This document shows, in pieces, positions 46,670 to 56,121 of a DNA stretch of 64,000 bases. The notes below the pieces were generated by a model. That model worked only from the letters and a program-made list of their open reading frames with translations. It had not been told where the DNA came from and did not search any database. Position 1 is the stretch's first letter; every line of letters starts with the position of its first letter. Position numbers and translations under genes: made by a program. The stretch is from Brasilonema angustatum HA4187-MV1 (GTDB lineage Bacteria; Cyanobacteriota; Cyanobacteriia; Cyanobacteriales; Nostocaceae): the NCBI GenBank assembly GCA_019359695.1, contig JAHHGV010000001.1:62001-126000 (forward strand). Reading direction: 5' to 3'.

Positions 46670-46975
46670 TTATGTTGACGAAAAATTTATTATGAAAGAG
46701 CCAACAGTTTTTGCCTGAGGATTGTTTGCAACTAACGTAACAGAACGAGATTTAGATTTGCCATCATCTGTTGAGACTTCATATCCGACAACTCCAGGTT
46801 TACTGATTTTTTTCACAACAGAATTGTTATCAGAACTTACCTCTGTTACTTCGTAACCTTGCAATTGTGGAAAGAAATTCAACAAATCAGCGAATTTCAA
46901 TCCTCCTGTGATCTGAATATCTTCCTCAGTTACTACTTCACTAAAGTCCAAGTCAGAAATTTGTAAATTACCCAT
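46670..46975 (-). CDS. Double-glycine leader peptide 3
   Basis: 101 residues from the ATG at 46975. The leader MGNLQISDLDFSEVVTEEDI followed by QITGG (GG at 24-25) is a bacteriocin-type signal cut by C39-peptidase ABC exporters. The mature part (about 76 residues) is polar, with SSDNNSVVKKISKP and SFIINFSST. Leader similarity to the two neighbouring peptides (I/L-x-D-L-x-x-L/F-x-x-V) indicates a shared exporter, presumably the one at 50834-53914. Biological role unknown. Confidence 0.8.
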   Translation of the reverse strand: MGNLQISDLDFSEVVTEEDIQITGGLKFADLLNFFPQLQGYEVTEVSSDNNSVVKKISKPGVVGYEVSTDDGKSKSRSVTLVANNPQAKTVGSFIINFSST

Positions 46976-47040
46976 TTTACACATTCTCCAAATCGTTGAA
47001 ACTTAGATACTTTTGGTAGGTTCGATAATGACAAGTTGAA

Positions 47041-47313
47041 TTAAGTTGAAACAGAAGAAAGAGAAAAAACGCTAGTAGCAGAGCTACTCGCAGAACTACC
47101 GCCAGAAACTGCAGTAGCTTGAACATAACTGCTAGCCGAAGGACTACCAGTGCCAGCAACTGCTTGATTTACAGCAAGAGTACCAGTGTAGGTTGAAGAA
47201 CCAAAGGCACGTGCCAAATATGCAGTAATTGCTAAAGCGTTCCCACCACCATGTAAATGCATGGTATTTTCTTCAGAAACAGAGTCTAAATAATCGAGAT
47301 CCAAGATCAACAT
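47041..47313 (-). CDS. Double-glycine leader peptide 2, Ala/Ser-rich
   Basis: 90 residues. The leader MLILDLDYLDSVSEENTMHL is followed by HGGG (cleavage probably after residue 23 or 24). The mature part is small and Ala/Ser/Thr/Gly-rich (AVAGTGSPSASSYVQATAVS; GGSSASSSATSVFSLSSVST), low in charge, and could be a secreted structural or antimicrobial peptide. Its many Ser/Thr residues make it a possible glycosylation acceptor (inference). It lies between two other leader-bearing genes. Confidence 0.8.
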   Translation of the reverse strand: MLILDLDYLDSVSEENTMHLHGGGNALAITAYLARAFGSSTYTGTLAVNQAVAGTGSPSASSYVQATAVSGGSSASSSATSVFSLSSVST

Positions 47314-47496
47314 TGCTTTTCTATCTTTTTAATTCACTTTTGACTGACTTCATCAATAAATAGCAGTTGGACAGTTTTCCTCTCAAATAGAAAGATACTG
47401 AAAGTTTTATCTAGAAAATGATAAAGCTTTCAGCATGTTTCATAATTTTATTGACCCAAAAGTGTCAACATTTTATACCCCCTTATGGAGTAGAGA

Positions 47497-47814
47497 CTAT
47501 CTGGTGGCAGCAGCTGTTAAGGTACCAGCAGATTCAGAACCTGCACCCCCAATCACAGTGTTGGTGACATTAGATTCAGTATATGAGTTGTTACCTTGAG
47601 CAGTGTTGTCATAAATGTTGACAGATTGGTTACCTGTAACAGTCGTAGCGACATTGACAGTAGAACTGATGTTCTTTAGCGCAGTCAGATTAATAGTAGA
47701 GCTAAAAGTTTGTGTCGAACCTGTGAACAGGTTAACGTTTTTGCTGAGGCCTAAACCACCAACAACTTCAGCACCTTCAACGGTTTCCAAAAGATTCAAA
47801 TCAGAGATAATCAT
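47497..47814 (-). CDS. Double-glycine leader peptide 1, Asn/Thr-rich
   Basis: 105 residues. The leader MIISDLNLLETVEGAEVVGG ends in GG at 19-20. The mature part is Asn/Thr/Ser/Val-rich (TQTFSSTINLTALKNISSTV; GNQSVNIYDNTAQGNNSYTE) and resembles beta-rich secreted repeats. The start is fixed by a perfect AGGAGG ribosome-binding site 6 nt upstream of the ATG at 47814, the strongest in this locus, which suggests high expression. It is the first peptide gene after the exporter/isomerase genes. Confidence 0.82.
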   Translation of the reverse strand: MIISDLNLLETVEGAEVVGGLGLSKNVNLFTGSTQTFSSTINLTALKNISSTVNVATTVTGNQSVNIYDNTAQGNNSYTESNVTNTVIGGAGSESAGTLTAAATR

Positions 47815-48296
47815 GGGGTTCCTCCTGGGAAGTTATGTTTTTTATTTTTGTTCTGGGAATTTGTGTAAGCGTTTTTTTGCTTACATTTATAAATATACAA
47901 TATTCAATTTAGAAGTCAACTCTTTTTATGAATTAATTTGATATTTATTTCTTATGTATTTGTAAAGAATATTCTTGTTTCAATTGGTCTTATTTATATT
48001 TTTTATATGGCTAAAAATAACAAAATAGCCAACACACAACTAGTCGTATCGACTTTAAAAATAAATACATTTTGTTTTTAATAAAGTTAATTTCTCACTC
48101 CAATTTCAAGTCAGTAATGTTAAGTTTTTTCCCTTTTGTAATGTTTTTAATCGCTCATGCTCTTGTTTGTTATGCTCATAAAAGACTTTTAGCTCTTTTT
48201 TCTAAAAAAGAAACCCTTATGTCCTGCTACATAAAAGTAGGATAAGTCGCTAGCAAATTGGTTAGAAAGTTAGAAATTTTTTACTGAATAAGGAAA
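47815..48296. other. Promoter region of the peptide genes
   Basis: About 480 bp between the PpiC-type gene and peptide 1. It is AT-rich. A likely terminator is at its right end; a separate promoter for the peptide genes is expected here but was not pinned down. Confidence 0.4.
48216..48246 (-). terminator. Possible terminator after the PpiC-type gene
   Basis: CTTAT and CCTGCTAC pair with AGTAGG and ATAAG around an ATAAA loop (48216-48246, one 2-nt bulge and one mismatch). The minus strand then reads a T-rich run. Confidence 0.5.
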
Positions 48297-49079
48297 TCAA
48301 GCTTGCTTAGGTAGTTCTGTTGATGCTTGAAAACCTACATCTAAATCAAAATCAGTAACGATTTCCATCGATGTAATTTGTTCCTTCAACCAATGATCAA
48401 ACAATTCCTGCTGAATTTGGTCACGCAACTGCTGATCCAAGATAGGTTGAACAATTTCCTCTACCCAAATCAAATAAACTCCCTTGGAGGTTGAAATCGG
48501 CTTGAGAGGGGACGGTGGAGTAGCAGCAAACACAGCCGCTGCAATCTCTGGTCGAAAATCTTTACGACGTCGTATTCCTTTATATCCTCCAGCACGTCGA
48601 AGTTCAGGCTGTTGAATATATTCACGAGCTATTTCTTGGAAAATGATTTCGTTTGATTGCAGAGAATAAAACAGTTCTAGAGCTAAGTCTGTGTCATCTA
48701 AGATGACTTCATAGGTGGCAGCACCAACGTAATTGAGTTGGTTTTCATAAAAGAAGCGTTCTACATGTGCAGCAAACAGGTGATGAGCTAACTTAGTGGC
48801 TAGTACCTTGTTATGGATCAATTGTTCAAACTCAGGCAGAGACAGATGATGTTTTTTGAGCCAGTTCCAAGTGTCTTGAGCTTTGACAAGTTTTTTTGCA
48901 AAGCGTAATCTATCTCCTTCCTGTTGAACTTCTTGTTCCAAGACTTGAATACCTGCTTCTTGGGCTGCCGATGCAATAATTTTTTGGGTTGCGATCGCTT
49001 CCACAACATCAGGGATTTGACAAGAAAGCTTCAGACTCTGAATCAGGTCTGAGGACGAAATGGTCAAAGGTTCTGACAC
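48297..49079 (-). CDS. PpiC/SurA-like peptidyl-prolyl isomerase of the export locus
   Basis: 260 residues. The N-terminal half is helical and SurA-like (DVVEAIATQKIIASAAQEAG; HLSLPEFEQLIHNKVLATKL). The second half matches a parvulin domain (EIIFQEIAREYIQ..AGGYKGIRRRKDFRPEIAAAVF and KGVYLIWVEEIV). No signal peptide is visible, so it is probably cytosolic. Such proteins commonly accompany HlyD and C39-ABC exporters in cyanobacteria and may fold or guide the cargo (inference). It lies 130 nt after hlyD, across a run of short tandem repeats. Confidence 0.82.
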   Translation of the reverse strand: MSEPLTISSSDLIQSLKLSCQIPDVVEAIATQKIIASAAQEAGIQVLEQEVQQEGDRLRFAKKLVKAQDTWNWLKKHHLSLPEFEQLIHNKVLATKLAHHLFAAHVERFFYENQLNYVGAATYEVILDDTDLALELFYSLQSNEIIFQEIAREYIQQPELRRAGGYKGIRRRKDFRPEIAAAVFAATPPSPLKPISTSKGVYLIWVEEIVQPILDQQLRDQIQQELFDHWLKEQITSMEIVTDFDLDVGFQASTELPKQA

Positions 49080-49106
49080 GAGACGATTCTCCTGGGAATT
49101 TAAAAC

Positions 49107-49195
49107 AGTTACCAGTTACCAGTTACCAGTTATCAGTTATCAGTTATCAGTCATCAATTGCTTGATCATTGTTCACTGTTTACTGTTCACTGTTG
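49107..49195. repeat. Tandem short repeats (cagttaccagttat)
   Basis: Seven- to ten-base units AGTTACC/AGTTATC repeat about six times (49107-49152), followed by GTTCACTGTTTACTGTTCAC. These are typical cyanobacterial short tandem repeats, not CRISPR, since there are no spacers. Confidence 0.75.
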
Positions 49196-49209
49196 AAGTT
49201 GACTTTTGA

Positions 49210-50769
49210 CTAAACGTTTAAACCACCTTTGTGCAATTTCTTAAATGGATCTAGGATGAAGTCCATGATACGCCGGCGGCGGATAACCACCTCAGCGGTT
49301 GCAGTCTGTCCAGGAATGAATTGAATACGTTTGTTGCCATTCTGGATATACTGTTTATCCAAAGTAATTTCTAACTCAAAGTTTTCTACATTCCCTTGAG
49401 GCGTTTGGGTAACTTTGGAGTCTGGAGAAATCCAATTAACTTTTCCTGACACAATCCCATACTCCTGGAAAGGATAAGCATCAAACTTGACTTTGGCAGG
49501 CATACCCGCTTTTAAGAAGCCACTGTGCTGGTTTGGTATCACAGCCTTGAGTACTACACCAACTTGTAATGGTGCAATTTGAGCAACTCTCTGACCTGGT
49601 TGTAGTACGGCTCCCGGCTTGGTAGTGGGAAATTCAAAAATCACACCATCAATAGGCGATCGCACCACTCGTTGCTGCAACTGAATATTTGAGGCTGTTA
49701 ATTGGCTTTGAGTTTGGGAAATTTCCGATTGGACAGAGTCAATTTGTGCTTGCAGTTCTTTGAGTTGTTCGTCTGCTTTGAGTTGTGCTAGTTCACCTGT
49801 ATGAACCAGGCTTTGATAATTGCGTTGTTCTTCCTCCGCTTTGAGTTGTGCTTGCTGGATTTCAGACTGAGCTTGCTGAATGGTTCTTTGATAACTGCTT
49901 TGTTGTTCTTTTAAGCTCGACTGAGTCTGAGCAATATCAGATTTCGCTCGCAGAAGGTATTCGTAGTTTTCCTTTGCGGACTGTTGGATTTCCTCAAAAC
50001 GCTCTTGTGGCATGACACCATCTTGATAGGCTTTTTTATAGCGTGGGACTTTTTCTTGAGAGGCCTGAAGACGAACTTCTGCTAACTTATAAGCTGACTT
50101 ACTAGAATCAAGAGCTTGCTGCACTTGGGCTACTTTCGCCAGTTTTTCCTCTTTCTGTAAGTTATAAACGGATTTGAGAGCATCTAAATTCCGTCGCGCC
50201 TGGTCCACTTGAGACTGCTTTGCTAAGAGTTGAGCTTGGTTTTGTTGTTGCTGAGTATGCACAGAAAGCGTTAATTGATTTTTGAGTAGCTCTGAGCTCT
50301 TTCGCCGATTTTGCAGTCCGTCCAACTTTGTTTGAATCTGGTTAACTTCAGTTTTGAGAACCTGTGAGTCCAGTTCCAATAAAACCTGACCTGATTTTAC
50401 AGTTTCGCCTTCTTTGACCTTAACAGCAGTTACACTTCCACCCACTGGACTATCTAATTTTTGGGTTGCACCTTTGGGTTCAACACGTCCTCTAGCACTC
50501 TCTGTCTCATCAACCTTTGAGAACATCGCCCAAGGTAAGACAATCAGTGCAAAAGCTGTCAACAAGTACAGCGAAGAACGCGTCCAAACTTTAGGTAAAG
50601 CATCTAACAGTTCTTCGGTTCCGGAAAACCAATTTTGTGTATCATCTGTTGTTTGTGTCTGCTTAACTGACTCAGTAGATTCCGCACTTTTTGCTGAAGG
50701 AATGTAGTTTTTCTGCGGATCTGACTGGGGCGGAACTCCAGATGAGGGATCACGAGATGTGTTTGGCAT
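49210..50769 (-). CDS. HlyD-family membrane fusion protein
   Basis: Adaptor of a type I-like exporter. The ATG at 50769 (MPNTSRDPSSG) gives 519 residues; the frame is open slightly further to a GTG. One transmembrane helix lies at about 65-83 (SSLYLLTAFALIVLPWAMFS). It is followed by the lipoyl half (GGSVTAVKVKEGETVKSGQV), a long coiled coil rich in Gln (QSQVDQARRNLDALKSVYNL and on), the second lipoyl half (RVVRSPIDGVIFEF) and a beta-barrel. It lies 64 nt downstream of the ABC gene and would link it to the outer membrane. Confidence 0.93.
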   Translation of the reverse strand: MPNTSRDPSSGVPPQSDPQKNYIPSAKSAESTESVKQTQTTDDTQNWFSGTEELLDALPKVWTRSSLYLLTAFALIVLPWAMFSKVDETESARGRVEPKGATQKLDSPVGGSVTAVKVKEGETVKSGQVLLELDSQVLKTEVNQIQTKLDGLQNRRKSSELLKNQLTLSVHTQQQQNQAQLLAKQSQVDQARRNLDALKSVYNLQKEEKLAKVAQVQQALDSSKSAYKLAEVRLQASQEKVPRYKKAYQDGVMPQERFEEIQQSAKENYEYLLRAKSDIAQTQSSLKEQQSSYQRTIQQAQSEIQQAQLKAEEEQRNYQSLVHTGELAQLKADEQLKELQAQIDSVQSEISQTQSQLTASNIQLQQRVVRSPIDGVIFEFPTTKPGAVLQPGQRVAQIAPLQVGVVLKAVIPNQHSGFLKAGMPAKVKFDAYPFQEYGIVSGKVNWISPDSKVTQTPQGNVENFELEITLDKQYIQNGNKRIQFIPGQTATAEVVIRRRRIMDFILDPFKKLHKGGLNV

Positions 50770-50833
50770 AATTTTGGTTGGAGGTTCGCGATTTGCAGTG
50801 ATCACTTAGGTGATCACTGCTAACTGTAGAAAC

Positions 50834-53800
50834 TTAACCTACATGAGCAAGCTGTTGTTGATTCAGGTAGTAATAATGTCCTTTTTTAACGATTAATTCG
50901 TCGTGTGTCCCACTTTCGATCAAGATACCCCGATCTAACACCAGAATTAAATCAGCGTTGCGGACAGTGGAAAGGCGATGGGCAATAATCAGACTCGTCC
51001 GTCCTTGAAGAATAGTTTTCAAGTTGTTCTGAATGATTCGTTCGGATTCCGCATCCAGGCTACTGGTGGCTTCATCGAAAATTAAAAATCGAGGATTACC
51101 TAGCAAGGCGCGGGCGATCGCCAGACGTTGGCGTTGTCCGCCAGAAAGCATCCCACCACCTTCACCAATTTCGGTGTCGTAACCCATTGCCAGCTGTTGA
51201 ATAAATTCATCTGCTCCAGCCAAACGTGCTGCTTCAATAATGTCTTCTAAAGATGCTTCTGGATGGGCGATACCAATGTTTTCTCGAATTGTACCACCAA
51301 ACAAGAAAGTATCTTGGTCTACCACACCCATTTGCTGTCGCAGGGATTTAAGAGTGATACTACTGACATCGTGACCATCGACTAAGACCTTGCCTTCGCT
51401 TGCAGGATATAGACCCAACATTAACTTTGACAAGGTTGTTTTTCCTGAACCACTGCGTCCCACCACGGCAACTGTTTGTTCCGGCTTAATTTCAAAGCTG
51501 AGATTTTCCAGGACGTTTGTCTGGCTTTCTGAGTGATAGCGGAAAGTGATATTATCAAAGCGAATGTGACCGCGCATCTGACGCAAAGGCTTGCGGGGTT
51601 TAGTTTGCAAGTCTTCTTCTGGTTCTGCATCCAGGACATCGTTGATGCGTTCCACAGAAATCACAATTTCTTGGAATTGATTCCACACCACGCTCAGTCG
51701 CTTGAAAGGGCTAAGGACATTGCCCAATAACATATTAAAAGCAATCAGTTGTCCAATGGTGAGTTCTTGATGAATCACTAGTGATGCCCCGTACCATAGC
51801 AATGCCGTATGCATCACAGTGTCGATGGCAGCACTAATAATTTGCAGGTTATTGCCAATAATCTGTGCGCTAAAAGATTTTTTGATCAAAGTATTCAGCA
51901 ATTCTTCCCAACGCCAGCGGACTGTGTGTTCAATTGCCATTGAACGCACAGAACGAATACCGGTGAGGGCTTGAATCAGGTAACTGCTTTGTTCAGCGCC
52001 TGCATTGAAAATCTCTCTGGACATCCGACGCAAGATGTTTGTGGAAGCTAGTGTCAGGATAAAAAATGGCGGTACAGTCATTAACCCCAGAAGTGCCATC
52101 CGCCAGTTATACCAAAACATCAATCCTGCATAAATAACCACCGTCAACAAATCCAGAATGATTGACAGCGTTTCGCCAGTCAGGAAGTGTTGAATTTTTT
52201 GGTTTTCCTGGATGCGAGAGACAATATCTCCGACGTAGCGGGACTCGAAGAACGATAAAGGTAAGCGTAGGGTATGTTTGATAAAACCTACCAACAGTGC
52301 AATGCTGACACGGTTTGCTGTGTGCGCTAAAAGATATTGCCTTAAGCCATTCACAGCGATGCTGAACAAACCAAATATGATCAACCCAATACAGACGGCG
52401 TTTAATGTAGAGGTGCTACCCTGAACAATGACTCTATCAAAAAGCAGTTGGGTAAATAAGGGCGTGATTAGCCCAAACGCCTGAATCAGTATTGAAGCAA
52501 AGAAGACTTCCAGTAGTACCCAAGTGTGGGGTTTGAGTAGCTCAAAAAACCTCCAAATGCCTGTGCTGTCTTCTTCTGTTTCTTTTAGTTGAGTTGTGGG
52601 TTGCAGCAATAAGGCATATCCAGTCCAACCTGCCTGAAATTCCTTTGGGGTGAGAATGCGTTGACCAATCGCAGGGTCACCCACAATCACTTGCTTTGAG
52701 GTAATTTCATAGAGGACGATGTAGTGTTTGCCTTCCCAATGGACAATCGCTGGTAGGGATTGTTGTGCTAGTTTATCAAAGCTAGCTTTGACGGGACGCG
52801 TTGCAAAGCCAACATTTTCGGCGGTGGCGGCTAAAGCACTGAGTGTTGCACCAGACTTGTTGACGTTAGCTGACTCCCGCAGTCGATTCAGATTTAAGCG
52901 TTTGCCCCAATAGCGTGCTATCATTACCAGGCACGCGGCACCACAGTCGGCAGCACTTTGCTGTGCAAAAAATGGGTAGCTTTTGGTTATTTGTCCCCAT
53001 GCTTGCCCGACCTTGACTTTGGGAGTTGGAAAGTAGGGGCGTGATTTTTTTGGTGGCTCTTGTTTTGTTGTAGCTGACTCCTTTTGGGGAAAAGGGATGA
53101 CGTTTCCAGAAGGAGTAATTTGTTCTAGTTTTGATTTGCGAGGACGTACCTTCTGTTCTTGAGGTGCGGGTGAACCTTGTTCGGGTTCTACCAACTGTGC
53201 TAATTGCTGCCAATGTTCACTGACTGTTTGCCATTGTGCTTCTTTGAGATCGTAGGCGATCGTTGGCTCAATTGTTTGCCAATCTCCCTGATCTGAGTGT
53301 GTAATAATTTTCCCTGGTGTCAGACTTTGACCATTTGTATGTCGCAGTTCTCCTTTGTACACCAGCCACAATTTACTATCTTTGGGTAGCGATATTTTTT
53401 GATTGCTATCCAAGGAGTGTTGAGAAAAATAAGATAAGCCTTTTAGTATTTCTGGTACATCTTGTGGCGGGCACTCGATTTGCGAATTTTGCCGACATCG
53501 CAGTAGTAAGTCCCATAATTGAGCGCGTTGCAGTAGGCGATCGCCAAAGTTGGGATTATTATCTATCAAAGCTTTTAATATCTCTGGTTTGAGATAGCAA
53601 AGCTTGAGGTTCGTTGAAGCTTTGGCAATATATGGTAAGAAGTCTTGTTCTGGAAACAAGGTGGCTTCTCCAAAGCAAGAACCTGTACCTAAGGTTGTGA
53701 TTAAGTTCTCGGCGCTATCTAATAGTCTGACTTTGCCACGAAGAACTATATAAATTCCGGCAATACTGTCTGTTGTTTGCCAAAACTGCTTTGTGGGTGC

Positions 53801-53914
53801 TGGTTCCAGGATTTCTGCCTGTGCAATACACCCTGCTAGTTCCTGTTGTGAAACAACCTGCTCAAAAGCACCAGCAAGTTGTTGACACAGTTGCTGCAAA
53901 AATTCTGATGACAT
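50834..53914 (-). CDS. C39-peptidase ABC exporter with N-terminal cNMP-binding-like domain (HetC-like)
   Basis: 1026 residues. A cyclic-nucleotide-binding-like domain (GIYIVLRGKVRLLDSAENLI; LGTGSCFGEATLF) occupies about 30-150. A C39 peptidase domain at about 315-440 has its catalytic Cys in SAADCGAACL, His in GKHYIVLYE and Asp in GDPAIGQ. The membrane domain is about 465-740. The nucleotide-binding domain has Walker A VVGRSGSGKTTL (near 821), signature LSGGQRQRLAIARAL and Walker B FLIFDEATSSLD. It should cut GG leaders and export the peptides downstream. Its layout matches HetC and related toxin exporters; a HetP-family gene upstream strengthens the comparison. ATG start with GAGGAAG upstream. 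Confidence 0.92.
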   Translation of the reverse strand: MSSEFLQQLCQQLAGAFEQVVSQQELAGCIAQAEILEPAPTKQFWQTTDSIAGIYIVLRGKVRLLDSAENLITTLGTGSCFGEATLFPEQDFLPYIAKASTNLKLCYLKPEILKALIDNNPNFGDRLLQRAQLWDLLLRCRQNSQIECPPQDVPEILKGLSYFSQHSLDSNQKISLPKDSKLWLVYKGELRHTNGQSLTPGKIITHSDQGDWQTIEPTIAYDLKEAQWQTVSEHWQQLAQLVEPEQGSPAPQEQKVRPRKSKLEQITPSGNVIPFPQKESATTKQEPPKKSRPYFPTPKVKVGQAWGQITKSYPFFAQQSAADCGAACLVMIARYWGKRLNLNRLRESANVNKSGATLSALAATAENVGFATRPVKASFDKLAQQSLPAIVHWEGKHYIVLYEITSKQVIVGDPAIGQRILTPKEFQAGWTGYALLLQPTTQLKETEEDSTGIWRFFELLKPHTWVLLEVFFASILIQAFGLITPLFTQLLFDRVIVQGSTSTLNAVCIGLIIFGLFSIAVNGLRQYLLAHTANRVSIALLVGFIKHTLRLPLSFFESRYVGDIVSRIQENQKIQHFLTGETLSIILDLLTVVIYAGLMFWYNWRMALLGLMTVPPFFILTLASTNILRRMSREIFNAGAEQSSYLIQALTGIRSVRSMAIEHTVRWRWEELLNTLIKKSFSAQIIGNNLQIISAAIDTVMHTALLWYGASLVIHQELTIGQLIAFNMLLGNVLSPFKRLSVVWNQFQEIVISVERINDVLDAEPEEDLQTKPRKPLRQMRGHIRFDNITFRYHSESQTNVLENLSFEIKPEQTVAVVGRSGSGKTTLSKLMLGLYPASEGKVLVDGHDVSSITLKSLRQQMGVVDQDTFLFGGTIRENIGIAHPEASLEDIIEAARLAGADEFIQQLAMGYDTEIGEGGGMLSGGQRQRLAIARALLGNPRFLIFDEATSSLDAESERIIQNNLKTILQGRTSLIIAHRLSTVRNADLILVLDRGILIESGTHDELIVKKGHYYYLNQQQLAHVG

Positions 53915-53937
53915 TTCGTTTCTTCCTCCACAACAAT

Positions 53938-54159
53938 TCAGTCTTTGGTCTCAACTAAACTGGTTGACCGTAAACTACACTCTCGTTGAGCGAGCAGTTG
54001 CAGAGCAGCATAAACCCATCTATCAATAGTGCTATTTAAGCTTGCAAAAGCTTGCCGTTGAGTTATCTGGTGTAACATAATATTAGTTAACGTCAAAAAA
54101 GTGGGCAGATGAATCCGCTGCAGCTGTTGCAAGTTCCCGCGCAAAGGGTTGACAGCCAC
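53938..54159 (-). CDS. Possible small or truncated protein upstream of exporter
   Basis: An open frame of 73 codons from a GTG, ending 23 nt before the exporter start (LQQLQRIHLPTFLTLTNIML; SLNSTIDRWVYAALQLLAQR). The frame stays open upstream to about 54,300 without an ATG, so it could be the tail of a decayed longer gene. No family recognised. Low confidence that it is expressed. Confidence 0.25.
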   Translation of the reverse strand: MAVNPLRGNLQQLQRIHLPTFLTLTNIMLHQITQRQAFASLNSTIDRWVYAALQLLAQRECSLRSTSLVETKD

Positions 54160-55632
54160 ATACTTAATTAGTCCTGGGAAGCTAATTAATTGTGTGTTTG
54201 ACGTATAGCTAACCTTGGGAGCCGCTCCTCTACTGTTATGGGGTTTAGGGGGGCTATCCCCAGGTTTATATATACTTTGATTCTCCTATATTCCGGTTTC
54301 TGGGGTAACCGGAACGAATAGAGTAATCAAAGAGTTGCAAACACATCAAATTTATATGAATTTAAAGAGAAAGCTATAAAGACGCACTGACTAACAAAGC
54401 GAGAATAAATTTTATTAGTAAATGGCAGTAAGCATCCCTGAGTCAACCAACTGAAAAGCATGGGTGTTAGATCCTTTACAAAAAACAGTATGTTGTTAAC
54501 ATTCTGTTTGACAGTATACAACCACTCACGTTGCCATGAGTATAAGGACTCCTTTTTAAGTATCCTGCAAGATAACCGCTGTATTTTAAATGAAATCAAG
54601 AACCTACCGAAACCTAAGAACTCATGAAGATATGGCTGAGCGAAGTTGTTAGCCTGTCTGGCTGAGCGTGAATTCTGTTTACAAGGAACTTATAGCTAAC
54701 TTCAGAATCGAAAAACAGTTAACTTTGGTTTCAAAACAGTATAAATTCGTTTTTTCGCTGGGCTAACTAGAATTTGCTGACTACAGGCAAGACTACAACT
54801 CTTACCTGCCGGCTAAAGCGCTGCTAGTTTGCTCTTCAATCAGGAATATGAGTTATCAGACTTGGAAGTGATAAAAACAACTTCAGGAATTAATCTAGCA
54901 CACTTCTCCAATGAAACTACCAAACAATTTATTAGTAAATTTTCGTACCTCTTGTCAAGAGTCCTTTATAAAAAATTCATTTTTGAGCTTTTCTTTTCAA
55001 GAACTTTATATGAAACTTATCAATTCTTCAATTAATTTTTGTATCAAAAAATATTTTTATGTAACGATGTACAAGATTCATATTGTTTTTTAATAAATTT
55101 AAATAATAAGAAAGAATAAAATTGTAATATAAAACACACATTTTACGGAAAAAGTGAAAAAGAAAAAGTTGTAACGGTCAAATTAAACACAAAAAAACAA
55201 GTATTTTTAATACAACTATCTAAAGTCTGAATACAGTTTCCTACTTTAGTAGGATTGACAAAGGAAATATTTAATAACCAAAGTAAAATATTTACTAGGC
55301 TGGATACATTATTGACTTTAAAATTTCTGTAAAGTCCGATCAGTACAACTATTTAGAATCGACTTTAGGCAACTAGGCAGCATTAGCAAGTTGATTTAAA
55401 AGCATCTCCCACTGTTTTGATGAAAATAAAATACACTCAGGTTGCACAGTGGAGTTGCTGAAATATTTTGCTTGCCACAAATGCCGTCTGACAAATGCCA
55501 GTACGTAATAATTAGTAGTTTGTTTTTTTTAATACCAAATAGCCTGATTTGGTTGCAAACTAATTGAATCAGATAAGTGTAGCGCCATCAAACACACCAA
55601 TCAAAACAAGCCGAACAAAGCGGGAGTAGTGG

Positions 55633-55672
55633 GGGCGATAGCTTCGCTGCTGCGCTGTGCGCAGAGTTTTTA
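55633..55672. repeat. Copy of the gcgatagcttcgctgctgc repeat
   Basis: GGCGATAGCTTCGCTGCTGC at 55634-55653 is identical to 44499-44518, followed by the palindromic CTGTGCGCAGAG. Confidence 0.7.
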
Positions 55673-56097
55673 GCTTTAACCGAACCGTATTAAAACAAAA
55701 ACTGGAAGCTGACTTATCGTTTGAGCTTCCAGTGATTTCTGCATAAATTACAAGTAAACTTGCGCAGTGACAGTCCTATTTTGGGAGGAGTAGGATGACA
55801 CTTACTCACGCACAAGTAAGAAAAAACTATAAGTTCTACAAGCCTTGACAACAGTCTGGTGTTGCTATTTCATTTTTCACACTAAAAGTTCTGTCAGCTT
55901 TGCTACAACCTAGAATAAATTAGGTAGCAGCCTTAGATCTTTGGATTGGGGGAAGATACCACTCCAATTTCTCTTTGCTGAGACTTTTTGTGAAAAAGAA
56001 CCACCATTAGCAACTTTGGATCTGTTGGTCTACGTGTAGAAGTTATATACTCTATAGGAATCCGGTTTGATTTCTGAATTGACTCGTAGAGGTAGGG

Positions 56098-56121
56098 AAC
56101 GCTTAACGCTTAACGCTTAAC
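56098..56121. repeat. AACGCTTA tandem run
   Basis: AACGCTTAACGCTTAACGCT, three units, same unit as near 10,110. Intergenic. Confidence 0.6.

Noticed and set aside
49107-49195. Possible CRISPR array
   Set aside because: Units are only 7-10 bases, contiguous and without unique spacers; these are short tandem repeats.
54829-55093. Plus-strand frames of 60-68 codons in the 2.7-kb gap
   Set aside because: AT-driven Phe/Leu/Lys-rich composition, overlapping frames, no recognisable leader or domain.
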